Source: Mesodorylaimus sp. YZB2_4 (lineage: Eukaryota > Nematoda > Enoplea > Dorylaimida > Dorylaimidae). From it: a stretch of 64,000 bases of DNA. Positions 1-22,017 of this stretch are shown here, piece by piece. Under the pieces are notes generated by a model that was not told where the DNA came from, made no database searches, and worked only from the letters and a program-made list of their open reading frames with translations. The DNA is taken from the NCBI GenBank assembly GCA_030248295.1, contig JASANH010001668.1:620001-684000 (forward strand), given 5' to 3'. Each line of letters begins with the position of its first letter. Positions within the stretch are counted from its first letter, which is position 1. Position numbers and translations under genes: made by a program.

Positions 1-3000
1 CAGATGACTTTTTCTTGAAAATTTGGCTCATGTTATTTTGCATAATACTCCTCTTTTTTCAAAATTCGAGTTTTTTCTAAAAAATTTGTTCTGCGCAACA
101 ATCCAGTAAACATACAAGTGCGCGCAAAAGAGCGAATTTTCAAACGTTTTTGCAGAAAATTGTATTTTGATGCCGAATAGTTCAGGAAATGGTTTCTGTC
201 CACCATCTGGTTCTAAAACAAAACCTGGCAGCTAATACTTTCACAACGACAACTGGTCGCCATGCCGAGCACCATGGTGACCAAAACGAATTACAGCTCC
301 GCCCGACGACGTCCGGGTGATTATTAATTTTTACAACGGTTTTTCTTTCGGCCTGCGATATTGGCCAGACGGACTCGAGGGATGAGGGAGCGGGCAAGTA
401 AGAGTTAGACCAATGTTATCGATGAGAATTTTATTGCTTCCTTGCTTTTCTCTGTGGCTAGGGGTCCAGTCTCGAGTCTATTCGAAACTCGTCGTTTTCT
501 TTATTCATTGACTTCGAAGTTCAGAAAAGTTGTTGTCGTACTCGTTGATGAACTTTGTCGTCTCGCAGCGGCTAAACTGGATAAGGCCGTTATTGGTTGT
601 GGCTTGGAGATCGAGTTATGTGCACTGTTATTGACCGTGTTTTGACACTTCCCCTATTCAATTTTCGTCGAGGACTTGCCAGTTTTTCCGTGTTCAATGC
701 AGGTTACTACGGTTGATGCATTTTCGGGTTAATTTATTGAACGGAAATTGCAATTGGCATCAATTTGAACTCTACCCTTTTCCGCTATCCAATTCGTTCA
801 GCGGAAAAGGTAAAGTTCAAATTTGTTATGGCGGTGTAGTGGGGAATGATCGTACAGGTCCCCTTTGGATTTGCGCATTATAACGGTCGTAGATGGCCAT
901 TGGTCGGCCTGTGTCCGAGTGCACGTGTATCCACTCGAGTGAACCTGACGACCTTGTCGAGTGTGTGGCCAAAGGAAGAAGTGGTGGATCAAATTGCCGT
1001 CCTCGCTTCTCCTTTACCTCGGCTCACACGCCCCTTTGTTGGCCGCGGAGAAAGCCGATTGGAAGTCCGGTAAATATTGACCTATCCATGTCCACCAACG
1101 CCCTCGCCCACGACCGAGCTGGGGATACGGTCTAGTCTCTCTGCGCCATAATCCCATCTGTACATACACCTCGACCGAGTGTGCTTAGGTGGCGCCGACA
1201 TGAGCCCTAACCAGCGTTTGTTGCATTTTCGACCAGGCAAGACATCGAGTGAGACCACTGGGCGCCATTGGACACGGCCACCAACCGTGTCCGAGCTTAT
1301 TCCGGTCATTTCTAGCCGCCGATCGGGACAGCGCGGCACCAAGCGTCCCTGATTGTGCAGAGGACGTGTTGTCCACTTGGTCCACTCCGCCTCCCTCAAA
1401 CTCATCCTTTTCAGTTTGACTCGCCATCGTCGTGCTGACACAAGATCGAGTAGCCATTCCGATGGGCACTCGAAATGGGGATTAAGTGTTAGAAATGGTA
1501 AAAACACATTTCCTATCCAAAATAGGAAACGCTTTTCATGACCTCTTTTATAAATGTACCATTTTCCTGGATTTTAGCTTTTTGAAAAATGCTTTTTCGA
1601 ACCAAATGACTTGAAAAGACGTGCTTATGACTGCCTTAGAAATGAACGAGACCAGCAACGGCTGCGCCCAAATCTTTATGACGACAACCCCCTAAATCGG
1701 AGCTGCAACAGCTGGACTTGAATGACGAACGATGGTCATTTCGTCCGATGTATTCATTTATCAAAAATACTTTTTTCCATATTTGTATTTGGCCCCAGAG
1801 TAGATTTCTATTCTGGGCCATCATTTTCTAAATCTCCAAACCCCTCTGGTTCGAAATTTAAAAAATGCTGTTTCGCTCTTTATAATTTGATAAATTTATT
1901 TTGCAGCTGCAGTTGATATTTTTTCCTACTTCATACCACTCCTCGTTTTGACGAGACTGGAGTTGAGTTGAGTGGGAAGATTTATTTTTCAATCGTCTTT
2001 TTCGCAGGCGGAAGGTAAAGAATGTGTTCTTTCCATATATGCACACCTTATCTTCACCAGCACACATCGGCACTCATGCGCTCTCTTTTCTCTTTTTTGC
2101 TCGACGCATCACCGAGCTCGCCCACCTGAACGATTTAGACATCTCGTTTCTAAACTGGCCTCCTCATAACCCTCTCTGGCATAGTCTTAAAGAAATGTCC
2201 TTTCATGCGAATATCATCGACCCACATTCCAAACTAACTCGCGTATCGATGAATTGGTTAACGAATTTCAGTTTTTCTACATTTCCAATGTCCGTTCGCT
2301 TTTATTTTAGCTCTTTCCATCCTCTTTGCGCCATAATTCCTTTTAGCACTTTTGAAAAGTAGGTGTCGGCCAAAGAAAATTGTGTACTTTCGATTACTTA
2401 GTTTTGCAAAAAATGTTTCAAGAGTTTTAACAACTGTTCCGTTGTTTTCTGGTTTTTAATGTTACCGCCATTTTCTGGCACTAAAACCAGTTTCAATTTT
2501 TTTGTGGGAAATGGTAATCTTTTTGGTCATTTTCTCAAAAAGTTACGAAATCAGTTTAAAAAAAGGAAGCTGGTTCAGTTTAAGAAATAAATTTTCCCAA
2601 AAATTCCAAGTGATTTCTTTTTGGTAGATGTTTGCCAACATCACACGCTTGTAAAATTGTAAGTTGCACAGTGCGGCTCTTTAAAAACCTTATCTTTCGG
2701 AAGTAAGAGGGTTAAATAAATCTTCTTATCACGACCCATCTCTCTCTCGCCCAGACCCAGTGATGGATTCAGTGCGAGAAAGATATCAATTACGCATTTT
2801 TAAAGCGAGAAATTCCGAATTAACGCTTTTTATCTGTCTTCAAATGTAAAAAAGAAAATTGCTTTTTGCTTTTTAGGAAATGATGCACTTTACATTTTCT
2901 TTTTCAGCCAATGAAAACATCGAGCCTTCTTGTCAATATAATGCCCGTATCTTCGTGCCAGTGCGTCATTTTTGATGACGAATAGGTCGGGAGAAGATGA

Positions 3001-4148
3001 TACCAACTCGAGAGTACTAGTTTACTAATCGAATCATCTTACAAACACGCAAGGGTAGGAAAATTTTTTGCCTGAAAACTGCTATCGGATTGCGCAGGAC
3101 GGATGGCGGGTGCTGGGCGGAGAAATGATGAAATGGGCGCATCGCTGGCCAGCTGACTCGCATTGGTCAGCAGCTCGGCGTGGCCATCGCTGATTTCAAT
3201 CTCGCGGCCATGGGAGAAAGTTGAATTGTGGCGACATTAGTTTTTATCAACGGCCGACATCTTCGTGCTCATCATCACGCCCGCTCGTCATGCCTCGTCC
3301 TGGCGGGTGGGAGGTCCGCTCTGGTTCATTCCACCGATGACCGTCTGCCGTCTAGTCCACCTTGGCTGACCACTTCGCCGTCCGGACTAGGCGCCCGTTA
3401 CGGTCACCTACGATGAGCGGGATTAGAATGATCGGTCGATGGAACGAGGAGAATGGCAATGGCCCTTCCTAATCGGGTCAAGTCCAACTATGCTCCAATG
3501 AAAAAAGCGAAACCGCCAACATGGCAGTGGAATAGGAAGCCCAGTTTAGGCACCATCTTGCCCACACTTCCGACCGTTTTCCATACAATTCGCAGACCAC
3601 AGGCCACGCGGGGAGCCCATTTTGAAAAAAGAGGCAAATGGCGCGTCAGAAATCGCCGCCTCCGTTCGGCCAATTATATTCGAGCGCGGTGGCGCCCGCC
3701 CAGACGATTGTTCACTCATCGTGCCACTGACTGGCGCAGTCGGGCGGGCCTTTTTTCTCCCATTCCACCACTCTCGAATAAATGTGCTGCTTTTTATAAA
3801 TTATAGTTACAAAATGCATTTATATTATTTTTTAAAAATTTCGCGGGATCGGCTTTTTGCCATCTAGCTACGGGCTGGGCAAGTCGTGTGCTTACTTAGC
3901 TGTTTGGATTCGAAATGAGGCGTGCGCTCAGACTGATCTCATCGTATTTCGCGTTCAGTTTGTTTTTCAGCTCGTAGATGCACGTTTGGTTCTGGTTTTC
4001 CATAATACTGATTTTAGGATTTTCTCGTTTAGTGTTCTATTATTATGCTCATACAAATTCCGACATCGCCCAAGTCATTCTCGCTTTTTCGAATGAACTA
4101 AAACTAAGCTCAGTCACTCGAGAAGTGTGGAGAAAGTAGAAGACAAAA
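1..4148. other. 5' intergenic region, no gene seen
   Basis: Short open frames occur on both strands, but none has a signal peptide, a recognisable domain or splice sites that link it to another open segment. I therefore see no gene. The last few hundred bases before 4149 should hold the promoter and 5' UTR of the discoidin receptor, but I found no convincing TATA box there. Confidence 0.5.
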
Positions 4149-14039
<9,891 letters not shown>

Positions 14040-14959
14040 GACTCGTTTCGATCGCATATGCGCCCTTCGCTGCCTAGTTTTTGATACTATTTTAGCATCG
14101 CCTAAATGCTGTCTGAACTTTTAAGATTTTTATGTACCGCATTTTGGAAATGTATCATTTTTCAGTATGCTGTGATCAATCTTTTCTTTTCGTCTCTGCT
14201 CTGTACGTTTTGCATTTTTCGTTCATATGCGAATGTAGTCTGGCTTTCGAACAGACAGGTGTAATATTTGTGCAATCACACGCTGCTGTGCGAAATAATA
14301 AGTCAAAGAAAATCATTAGTCTTTCCCGTGTTCCCGCCACAAAACTGTTCCTTAGATACTGATCGCTTACTGTACAGGACATAGGCGACACTATTTCGCA
14401 CTGTGCAAAATTTAGACTCTGCCTTTGACCGTAATTTTGCCTAGAAAGCATTATATTTTCTGGAAATTCCACCGTCATCCGACCATGAGAACTTTGACCA
14501 TCACTCAAGAATGTTAAGGCTTGACACGCCCTGCTTCACAAGGCGCATTCTTAACACGTCAACCCGCTCACAATGATGTAAGCGTTTCCAAAAATCCCAA
14601 GCGGCCTCACCGTCAAGACAGCGAGCCGAAGGTGACACGTACCAGTCACACTTGGGTTAAAACCAACGAAGAGGCTGCCAATCGCGAGTGTCCTATGTCT
14701 TTGAAACATCAGGCGCGCGGGTTGAGCGCTTTGTCTATCGATCGAGGTAGTTGATGATGAAATGCACTTCCAACATAGGAGATTTTTTACAGCGGGGACT
14801 GGTGCTTCAGTCGAAAGTAGAAGGTGGCGAGCTCTAGAAGGGTCGATAAGAGTAGTAGTAGCACAGGGTGGATGATGAGTCACTTTGGGAGCCACAATTG
14901 TTAAGCATAGGCAGTGTTGCATAGCAAATATTTGACATCACGGCCAACTTTTCATCCGC

Positions 14960-15484
14960 CACTGGATGCAGGTACAGGCGGGGAGCTGTAGTTTGTCTTT
15001 AGTGGCTTCGTTGTATGCATCCGATAAGTACTTGGGCCTGTGGGGCCAAAGCTGCTGAGAGAGCTGTTCAACCACGGCTGCCATCCTTGGTGACTTGAAA
15101 AGAACTACAAAAGACTGGGTAATGAAAATAACACTAATATTTTTGTGATGCGATTTGGCACAAAACAAATCGACGAGCTCCTTGTTTTGGGCCAGCTGTG
15201 GAAACAAATCGTCCAGGATCAGGAGTGACTTTGGCGCAATCTCGTCGACTGCGGGCAGGCCTTCGACAAACTTTATTCCACTTGTTTCCACTGACGAAAA
15301 CTGGCTGCCAAGCGCCATAATAATAATACACAGTTTTGATGGGGACGCTGAACATCCTGTTTCGATTACGAATAAGTTGCATGACGAAGTAGGTTTTGCC
15401 CGAGTAAGTACTGCCAGCGAGAGTCATTGTGAAGGGAACTTGCATAGCAAGCACGGGTGCATGCCCTTCCTCGCCAGTAACCAT
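14960..15484 (-). pseudogene. Polinton/Maverick-like DNA-packaging ATPase remnant, left arm
   Basis: The minus-strand frame opens at 15484 and contains a Walker A motif (LAGSTYSGKTYF) followed by VYYYYGAWQPVF. The homologous reading then moves to another frame carrying FVEGLP, a Walker B (SLLILDDLF), VFITQS-like residues and KYLSDAY. After a second frame change the typical C-terminal segment (HPVADEKLAV) follows. This order matches the FtsK/HerA-type packaging ATPases of Polintons, adintoviruses and adenovirus-like elements. Two frame breaks make a functional product unlikely. The same breaks occur in the other arm, so they predate the duplication or were homogenised. Its neighbour is a capsid remnant on the same strand. 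Confidence 0.75.
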
Positions 15485-15910
15485 AACTGCTGCTGATTTC
15501 AGGTTGCTTACGTTCCTTATATTAAAACAGGAAGCTCGGTAAATACAAGTTCATTGAGGTATCAACATTTTCTGTGCATTGATTTTGATAATACGATTAA
15601 AACGCAACAAGCACAAATTAACCAATGGTCTCTGCAGCACAACACTGGTATCGTAATCAATTTTCAAACGTACAGTAAGTTACCCAGCTCGTGCGTTGGT
15701 TTCAAAGTACTACAGCATTCGTGGAAACGTTCCACATTAAAACACATGATATTATATCCACTGGCATAATTTTCATAGTTGATTTCGGACATGCCCGCTT
15801 TATCCAAGCAGCAGCCCGAATTCAAAAATTAGTCTAACAATAAGTTCATGCGCGCATAGTTATTTCACATAGTCACACGGATAAGCAGTCACAAGCATTC
15901 CATTCTTCTC

Positions 15911-16225
15911 TCATGTCACGTTATTCATGTAGGAAGGATGAAATTTGAAGAACGGATTACCGACAATTGGACCAGCAAATTCACTTGGTAATCAATTAAC
16001 AATTTCCAAACGTGCTGGCAATATGCCTTCCTGAATGCAGGCCTCTACTGTCGAGACACCTTCGAACACGATGATGGGCTTCAGGGTTGTATCGGTGAAC
16101 ATGCACTGCGCTGGAGTCGTCATCAGGCGTCGCCCCATGGCCGCCAAGGATGCATCGTGCAATCTGACACGGCGCACGCGCAGGTATAAAGTCTGATTAC
16201 TCTGTCTAGAGGCACTACGATGCAC
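15911..16225 (-). pseudogene. Polinton-like major capsid protein fragment
   Basis: The minus-strand frame from 16225 reads through RVRLHDASLAAMGRR, PAQCMFTDT, VFEGVS and LPARLEIVN, then a TGA, then continues in the same frame with GNPFFKFHP. The spacing of the (L/I)PxRL segment from an NPF-x-F motif resembles hexon-like double-jelly-roll major capsid proteins of Polintons and adintoviruses. The part up to about 15991 is in the palindrome spacer and the NPF part is in the left arm. The NPF part is copied in the right arm (16937-17015, +) without the upstream half. The fragment is short and carries a stop, so it is a relic. The family call rests on motif spacing and is less secure than the ATPase. 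Confidence 0.5.
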
Positions 16226-16936
16226 CGCGGTCTGGCGGGGAGGCCCATGGCCGCGCGAAACACAAAACTATCACCGAGCGCGCGCCTGAAAACAGGTTTC
16301 TTGTATGCTAGGGCCGGCGTTTTTTCGAATTCCTAGCGCCAGATTTGTGATACCTTTTTTGAGTGCGGCCTTCTAGATAGCCGCATGACATCGAGAAGAA
16401 CATTGGCACATTGATAAATGCAGAAAAGCCAATGTTTTAGAGCCTAGCTCGGTTTTGCTTAGCGAATTTGTTGTCCGTCTCACTGCACATCCACTAAGCA
16501 AGCAGACTGAACTGTCCCTTTCTGAACTTTAGCTACGGTGCTGCATTGGATAAGTCGTGGTAAACAAAAATCATGTAAACTCTATTTATCGTACCAATAA
16601 TTTTATTAGTTTTTTGTTCGCGAAAGCAAACATGGCGACACTGATGAGGAAACCGAGGTGCTTACGTAACCAGATGCCAGCATTAATATTGACATGGACA
16701 CAAGCATGGATGTAGGCATGAACATACCAGAAGTCCATGTCCAGTTAGACACAGATTTGGATTTGAATGGAGTGGATGGCGGATTAGCGCTAAAACGCTT
16801 AAACACCGTCCATGTGACTGGGATCACCCAGGATGCGCTAAATTTATTACGCGGTTGCAAGCTGAGCGCTGCTGGCGCAGGGCACTGATGATCCTGAGTG
16901 GCCTTCATTTCTTTCAGTTGCGGCGGGATCAGCAGA
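15991..16936. repeat. Unique spacer at the centre of the palindrome
   Basis: A 946-bp single-copy spacer between the arms. Its left quarter holds the upstream half of the capsid relic. At 16240-16318 it carries a segment also present twice, in inverted orientation, at 32061-32140 and 32783-32850. The right third (16606-16936) contains imperfect ATG/GAC-rich short repeats (around 16680-16770) with a long but low-complexity open frame on the minus strand. I do not consider that frame a gene. Confidence 0.7.
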
Positions 16937-17442
16937 TACCAAGTGAATTTGCTGGTCCAATTGTCGGTAATCCGTTCTTCAAATTTCATCCTTTCTACAT
17001 GAATAACGTGACATGAGAGAAGAATGGAATGCTTGTGACTGCTTATCCGTGTGACTATGTGAAATAACTATGCGCGCATGAACTTATTGTTAGACTAATT
17101 TTTGAATTCGGGCTGCTGCTTGGATAAAGCGGGCATGTCCGAAATCAACTATGAAAATTATGCCAGTCGATATAATATCATGTGTTTCAATGTGGAACGT
17201 TTCCACGAATGCTGTAGTACTTTGAAACCAACGCACGAGCTGGGTAACTTACTGTACGTTTGAAAATTGATTACGATACCAGTGTTGTGCTGCAGAGACC
17301 ATTGGTTAATTTGTGCTTGTTGCGTTTTAATCGTATTATCAAAATCAATGCACAGAAAATGTTGATACCTCAATGAACTTGTATTTACCGAGCTTCCTGT
17401 TTTAATATAAGGAACGTAAGCAACCTGAAATCAGCAGCAGTT

Positions 17443-18010
17443 ATGGTTACTGGCGAGGAAGGGCATGCACCCGTGCTTGCTATGCAAGTTCCCTTCACAA
17501 TGACTCTCGCTGGCAGTACTTACTCGGGCAAAACCTACTTCGTCATGCAACTTATTCGTAATCGAAACAGGATGTTCAGCGTCCCCATCAAAACTGTGTA
17601 TTATTATTATGGCGCTTGGCAGCCAGTTTTCGTCAGTGGAAACAAGTGGAATAAAGTTTGTCGAAGGCCTGCCCGCAGTTGACGAGATTGCGCCAAAGTC
17701 ACTCCTGATCCTGGACGATTTGTTTCCACAGCTGGCCCAAAACAAGGAGCTCGTCGATTTGTTTTGTGCCAAATCGCATCACAAAAATATTAGTGTTATT
17801 TTCATTACCCAGTCTTTTGTAGTTCTTTTCAAGTCAGCAAGGATGGCAGCCGTGGTTGAACAGCTCTCTCGGCAGCTTTGGCCCCACAGGCCCAAGTACT
17901 TATCGGATGCATACAACGAAGCCACTAAAGACAAACTACAGCTCCCCGCCTGTACCTGCATCCAGTGGCGGATGAAAAGTTGGCCGTGATGTCAAATATT
18001 TGCTATGCAA
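17443..18010 (+). pseudogene. Polinton/Maverick-like packaging ATPase remnant, right arm
   Basis: Mirror copy of the relic in the left arm, here on the plus strand. Walker A (GSTYSGKTYF) lies near 17506-17545 and Walker B (LLILDDLF) near 17701-17725. It has the same two changes of frame, plus a few substitutions such as KSAR for KSPR and LSRQ for LSQQ. The two relics point away from each other. Non-functional for the same reasons. Confidence 0.75.
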
Positions 18011-18889
18011 CACTGCCTGTGCTTAACAATTGTGGCTCCCAAAGTGACTCATCATCCACCCTGTGCTACTACTACTCTTATCGACCCTTCTAGAGCTCGC
18101 CACCTTCTACTTTCGACTGAAGCACCAGTCCCCGCTGTAAAAAATCGCCTATGTTGGAAGTGCATTTCATCATCAACTACCTCGATCGATAGACAAAGCG
18201 CTCAACCCGCGCGCCTGATGTTTCAAAGACATAGGACACTCGCGATTGGCAGCCTCTTCGTTGGCTTTAACCCAAGTGTGACTGGTACGTGTCACCTTCG
18301 GCTCGCTGTCTTGACGGTGAGGCCGCTTGGGATTTTTGGAAACGCTTACATCAGTGTGAGCGGGTTGACGTGTTAAGAATGCGCCTTGTGAAGCAGGGCG
18401 TGTCAAGCCTTAACATTCTTGAGTGATGGTCAAAGTTCTCATGGTCGGATGACGGTGGAATTTCCAGAAAATATAATGCTTTGTAGGCAAAATTACGGTC
18501 AAAGGCAGAGTCTAAATTTTGCACAGTGCGAAATAGTGTCGCTTATGTCCTGTACAGTAAGCGATCAGTATCTAAGGAACAGTTTTGTGGCGGGAACACG
18601 GGAAAGACTAATGATTTTCTTTGACTTTTTATTTCGCACAGCAGCGTGTGATTGCACAAATATTACACCTGTCTGTTCGAAAGCCAGACTACATTCGCAT
18701 ATGAACGAAAAATGCAAAACGTACAGAGCAGAGACGAAAAGAAAAGATTGATCACAGCATACTGAAAAATGATACATTTCCAAAATGCGGTACATAAAAA
18801 TCTTAAAAGTTCAGACAGCATTTAGGCGATGCTAAAATAGTATCAAAAACTAGGCAGCAAAGGGCGCTGATGCGATCGAAACGAGTCTC

Positions 18890-19005
18890 ATAAATGACTC
18901 ACAGGGTCAAAACCCAAATTCTTACGTTGAAGAAACAAATGTATTTCCTTGAAAGTCGGCCTCTGCACATCCGATCGCTGCCAACATTCCAACATGAGAT
19001 CGAAA
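18890..19005 (-). pseudogene. Partial inverted copy of the last DDR exon
   Basis: About 115 bp that matches the end of DDR exon 16 (13922-14039) in reverse. It differs by at least one base near the stop (GTGAGTCAT against GTGGGTCAT). It has no upstream kinase exons on this side, so it is a by-product of the inverted duplication and not a second gene. Confidence 0.85.
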
Positions 19006-19244
19006 GGACATTGAGTTCATAATTGGAGACTATCGATCGGCTCGAAAATTGATTTCGTACACAAATACCGTACCCACCACAAAGACAGGACATTGATCAA
19101 AAGATTGGACATCAATATCATCCAGATCATCAGTCCGTACCTTATCTAAGAACACACCCTGTAGAATGTCTGAATAAAAGGATTTATAGTATTCTGCCAT
19201 CTTTATACATTCTGCTATTCTGCTATGTATATGTCTTTATTCTG
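19006..19244. other. Intergenic stretch right of the palindrome
   Basis: AT-rich. Imperfect tandem repeats of TATTCTGCCAT, CATTCTGCTATTC and related words occur at about 19185-19250. No gene seen. Confidence 0.4.
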
Positions 19245-19560
19245 CCATTGGTCATGATGATAAGCGAGGCCGTGAGGTGGCCAGCTCTCACGGCAGCTTC
19301 CCTCTGTGCGTCTCTACAGTACTGTGAGCACCTCCACACCAGAGGATCCTGGACTGGTTACTGACTTTCTCGGACGATGGCGAGCGGGCTTCGAACCCTG
19401 TTGATGTTGGACAGCCGAGACTCTCCTCGTTTGGCGTCCGTCTCTCCACTCGGATCACCCCTAGGGTACCGAGTGAGTTACCCACGGCATGGCATGCAAG
19501 GTCAGCGAGAGTTCGTGGTTAGACCACAAGGCCCTGAAAAGCCCCTGACCCTAAATTTCA
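19245..19560 (-). repeat. Dispersed SINE-like repeat, family A copy 1
   Basis: Shares the words ATAAGCGAGGCCGTGA, CACGGCAGCTTCCCTCTG, CACCTCCACAC, CTGGAC and GCAAGGTCAGCGA, in the same order, with copies near 22018, 23700, 27056 and 31738 (and reversed at 24180). The complete copy at 27056-27497 has a tRNA-like head on the minus strand, so this one is taken as minus-oriented and truncated at its head. Confidence 0.6.
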
Positions 19561-19991
19561 GGTCAGGTTGACCCGACTTTCGACTATTTTGCAGCAAGAT
19601 ATTCGAAACATGAATAGAATATCTTCCTGCGAAAACCGAGGACTAAATTGCATTCCCTACAATCAAAAATAAATTTGAAGCGCTCAAGCTCGGCAGCTGA
19701 TGCCTATAATTTCGACGAAAAATCGAATGAAAGCATCAGCGAAAAAAGTTTTCTTACGACTAAATATTTGTCCTAGTGGCCCAGCCCAGTGGCTTTTCTG
19801 ACTTTGCCAAAATGCCATCATCACAGGGATTTTTAAACTTTTTAGCTTCGGTAGCTTGGCAAAGATAGGACTGCACAAAAGTGTAAAGTGTCAATCAAGT
19901 GTGAAGTATCGAAAATACTGTATTTTGGAAATTGGAAATAATTGAATATTTTTATAACTCTACATCGCATTTCAATGAGCGCAGGCTTAAA

Positions 19992-19997
19992 TATAAG
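19992..19997 (+). promoter_or_regulatory. Possible TATA box
   Basis: TATAAG lies about 30 bp upstream of a purine start context (TTCTGTCATCG) and about 120 bp upstream of a plausible coding exon at 20111. It is only suggestive. Confidence 0.25.
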
Positions 19998-20110
19998 AGC
20001 GAGAGAAGTTGCACTGCATTCTGTCATCGACGCTACGAGTACACTTTCTAGGTGCACAAGGTACAATGGTCATGCTTATTTTCTAATTGACTTGACTCCT
20101 TCTTAATTAG

Positions 20111-20218
20111 GCCTTCGTGACAAAATTCAATCTGTTCTACGTGATGATGGGAGCGTGGGGAATGTTCGTTACGAATTTCGTGATTCTCGGTTTTGATTTT
20201 GAGGAGCTGAAAGAGTGA
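20111..20218 (+). CDS. Possible short exon with a hydrophobic segment, unknown
   Basis: After a good acceptor (TTCTTAATTAG, 20100-20110) an open segment of 35 codons encodes a hydrophobic stretch (FYVMMGAWGMFVTNFVIL) and then FDFEELKE before TGA. A TATA-like word lies upstream. No start codon could be assigned; it would be in an upstream exon. A second frame over the same bases is also open, so the frame is uncertain. A further open segment with several cysteines lies at 20290-20450. I do not recognise any of this as a known protein. Confidence 0.2.
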   Translation, partial: AFVTKFNLFYVMMGAWGMFVTNFVILGFDFEELKE

Positions 20219-21077
20219 ATACATTTATTGCGAGGAGCGCCAGAATATTTTAATTTCAATGCGTAATAATGAATTTTTCCAGCAAATACAAGTTGACGGA
20301 GATCCAAGAATGCTGCTGAAAGGTTGTTATTCCTGCGTAAAAAACGAAGCTATTTGTTCGAATATGATTCACCCAGGGCGGAAGGAATATCAGAGTGACG
20401 GTCTCCCGCCTCCAAGGACATACTGTAGATCAGTTTACACTGCTGGCTAGTCTCTTCCGCAGACAGTGTCTGATGAAGACTTCAATCTATCCGTAATGTG
20501 AATGCATGCTGCGCGCAGACCCCTCAGCTGCAGTCCCAATGTGCGTGACGCTTATTCGTAAAATTCTGTAAGTAGCCCCTGTAACCTGCGCTGTTTGATC
20601 AGCGGCCGCGCTAAAAAGTGAGTCGTTTTATAAAGGCTCTAAATTTTTTAGATTGCAATCTGAGTTAAGATTTTAGGGCTTTAAATGGGTTATTCGGGTT
20701 TTTCTTTCATGAGATATGATTTGCATAGCTTTATAGTTGCACAAGAAACAACGGACGCTGTTCACTTTTTATTGAGTAAACTACTTTTAAGGTTGTAAGG
20801 CGGGAAATATTCGTCACAAATGTTATTTTTCTTTGATTTGTTCTCCAGGAACTAAATGGGTGAATAAAATTATTTCTAGGATTCCCAAAATATTTGAATT
20901 TTTAAGCGTATGAGTTTGATCAGCCGTTCAAAAAACGTGCCTCTGATATGTACTGTACCTGCGCGCTTGACTGTTTGACCTTGAATTTAGTCGTGTTAGC
21001 TCCACCTGCCGCGCGCTTTGCCTTCTGCAGTGCATGCTCGCATGACTCTGCGCAATTGCTCTGCATTCCGACTAGTA

Positions 21078-21602
21078 TCGGGTGTGCCACAAAGAATGAC
21101 GCTCGCAGGAACGGCTAGTTTCTGGCCAGTAAGCGAGAAACATGGAAGCAATATACTGTATATTTGGGAACAACTGGATCTCAGCAAGATGCCCGCAAAG
21201 ATTCACAGAATTGGTGGGGGATCATTCTCCTGATTTTGTTGAAGCACCATGGGCCTCCGAATAGTCCCGCTTTGAACCCATTACACTAATCAGTCAGTTT
21301 GGGAAGAATTACTCGTGTAATGAACTGGGATCGAGTAAAGTAAAAGCAACTCTAAAAGCTGAATTAAAGCTTCCCGTGAAACAAATTCCTTTGGATATTG
21401 TAAAAAAAGTGTTGCGAATGTTAGTACTCTCCACTATATCGCGTTTTGAAATCGAATGGTGAATATATTGGCAAGTAAAAAAGGTCGAACTGACTCAGAA
21501 TTAAATGCTGAACACAATGGTATAAGATTTATCGCGATGACTTGCATATTAAGGCTGGTGGTAGACAAAACGCTAGAGGGTCATTCTGTATGGCACACCC
21601 GA
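21078..21602 (+). mobile_element. Deleted Tc1/mariner-type DNA transposon
   Basis: A TA dinucleotide flanks each side (21076-21077 and 21603-21604). The ends are matched inverted repeats: TCGGGTGTGCCACAAAGAAT on the left, and the reverse complement of the right end reads TCGGGTGTGCCATACAGAAT. Inside, the plus strand holds degraded transposase coding with the NSPALNPL motif typical of Tc1/mariner (usually PPNSPDLNPLDY) near 21255-21290. A helical C-terminal stretch with stops and frame changes follows. Only about 525 bp remain, so most of the transposase is missing and the copy is non-autonomous. Confidence 0.8.
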
Positions 21603-21824
21603 TAGTTTGGTGTTTGGTTTAATCGATTAGAACTTCGTGCCTTGTGACTAAACGATAAGCCGCCATACATAACAGTCTCACTATTGGTTGAAAGAAGAAT
21701 GTTGCCACAAGGTTAATTCTCATGCATTAGTAAAGAATAAAGGAATGTGGGTAAGTCTTAATTTTCTTTGAAGTCTCAAGTAAGTAAGGTGTGAATACAA
21801 AATCAGGGTAGGCGCCTCCAGCCT

Positions 21825-21965
21825 CCTTGGGGATTCTGTACTTGCCTTTTTACACTGCAGGCATGCCAGTGTCCACACACAAGGAAGAAAAAGGATCACA
21901 GCAGGTTGCATCGCATAGAGGCTGCAGGCCCTTCGTAGAACAGGCTATCCTATCAGCTCTTGTTG
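21825..21965. repeat. Dispersed repeat, family C copy 1
   Basis: Similar to 45925-46080. Both contain a GATTCTGTACTT- or GATCTGTACTG-type start, then CTGCAGGC(A/T)TG, TGTCCAC(A/T)CACA, GGAAGA, AGGATCACA(G/A)CAGG and later TATCAGCTCT. No coding sense seen. Confidence 0.55.
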
Positions 21966-22017
21966 ACACCCCAATTTTTGCCAATAGCCACCCAGTAGTC
22001 AAGCCTTCTAAGCAGAC

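Larger units (their letters stand above)
16937..19005 (-). repeat. Right arm of the large palindrome (2069 bp)
   Basis: Reverse-complement copy of 13922-15990. Its outer end (about 18890-19005) is a copy of the 3' part of the last DDR exon, including the codons for [14 protein letters not shown] and the TGA, on the minus strand. It lacks the rest of the kinase. Beyond 19005 similarity to the DDR locus stops abruptly. Confidence 0.92.

Noticed and set aside
14521..14754. Plus-strand 77-codon frame in the left arm (mirror 18173-18406)
   Set aside because: No motif, no splice context, and several substitutions between arms change residues. Not supported as a gene.
15554..15769. Plus-strand 71-codon frame in the left arm (and its mirror at 17158-17373)
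   Set aside because: It is preserved in both arms only because the arms are near identical. It lies antisense to the capsid-ATPase relics and has no recognisable domain.
16606..16989. Minus-strand 127-codon frame in the palindrome spacer
   Set aside because: Driven by low-complexity ATG/GAC repeats (Met/Ser-rich) and runs into the arm out of frame with the capsid relic.
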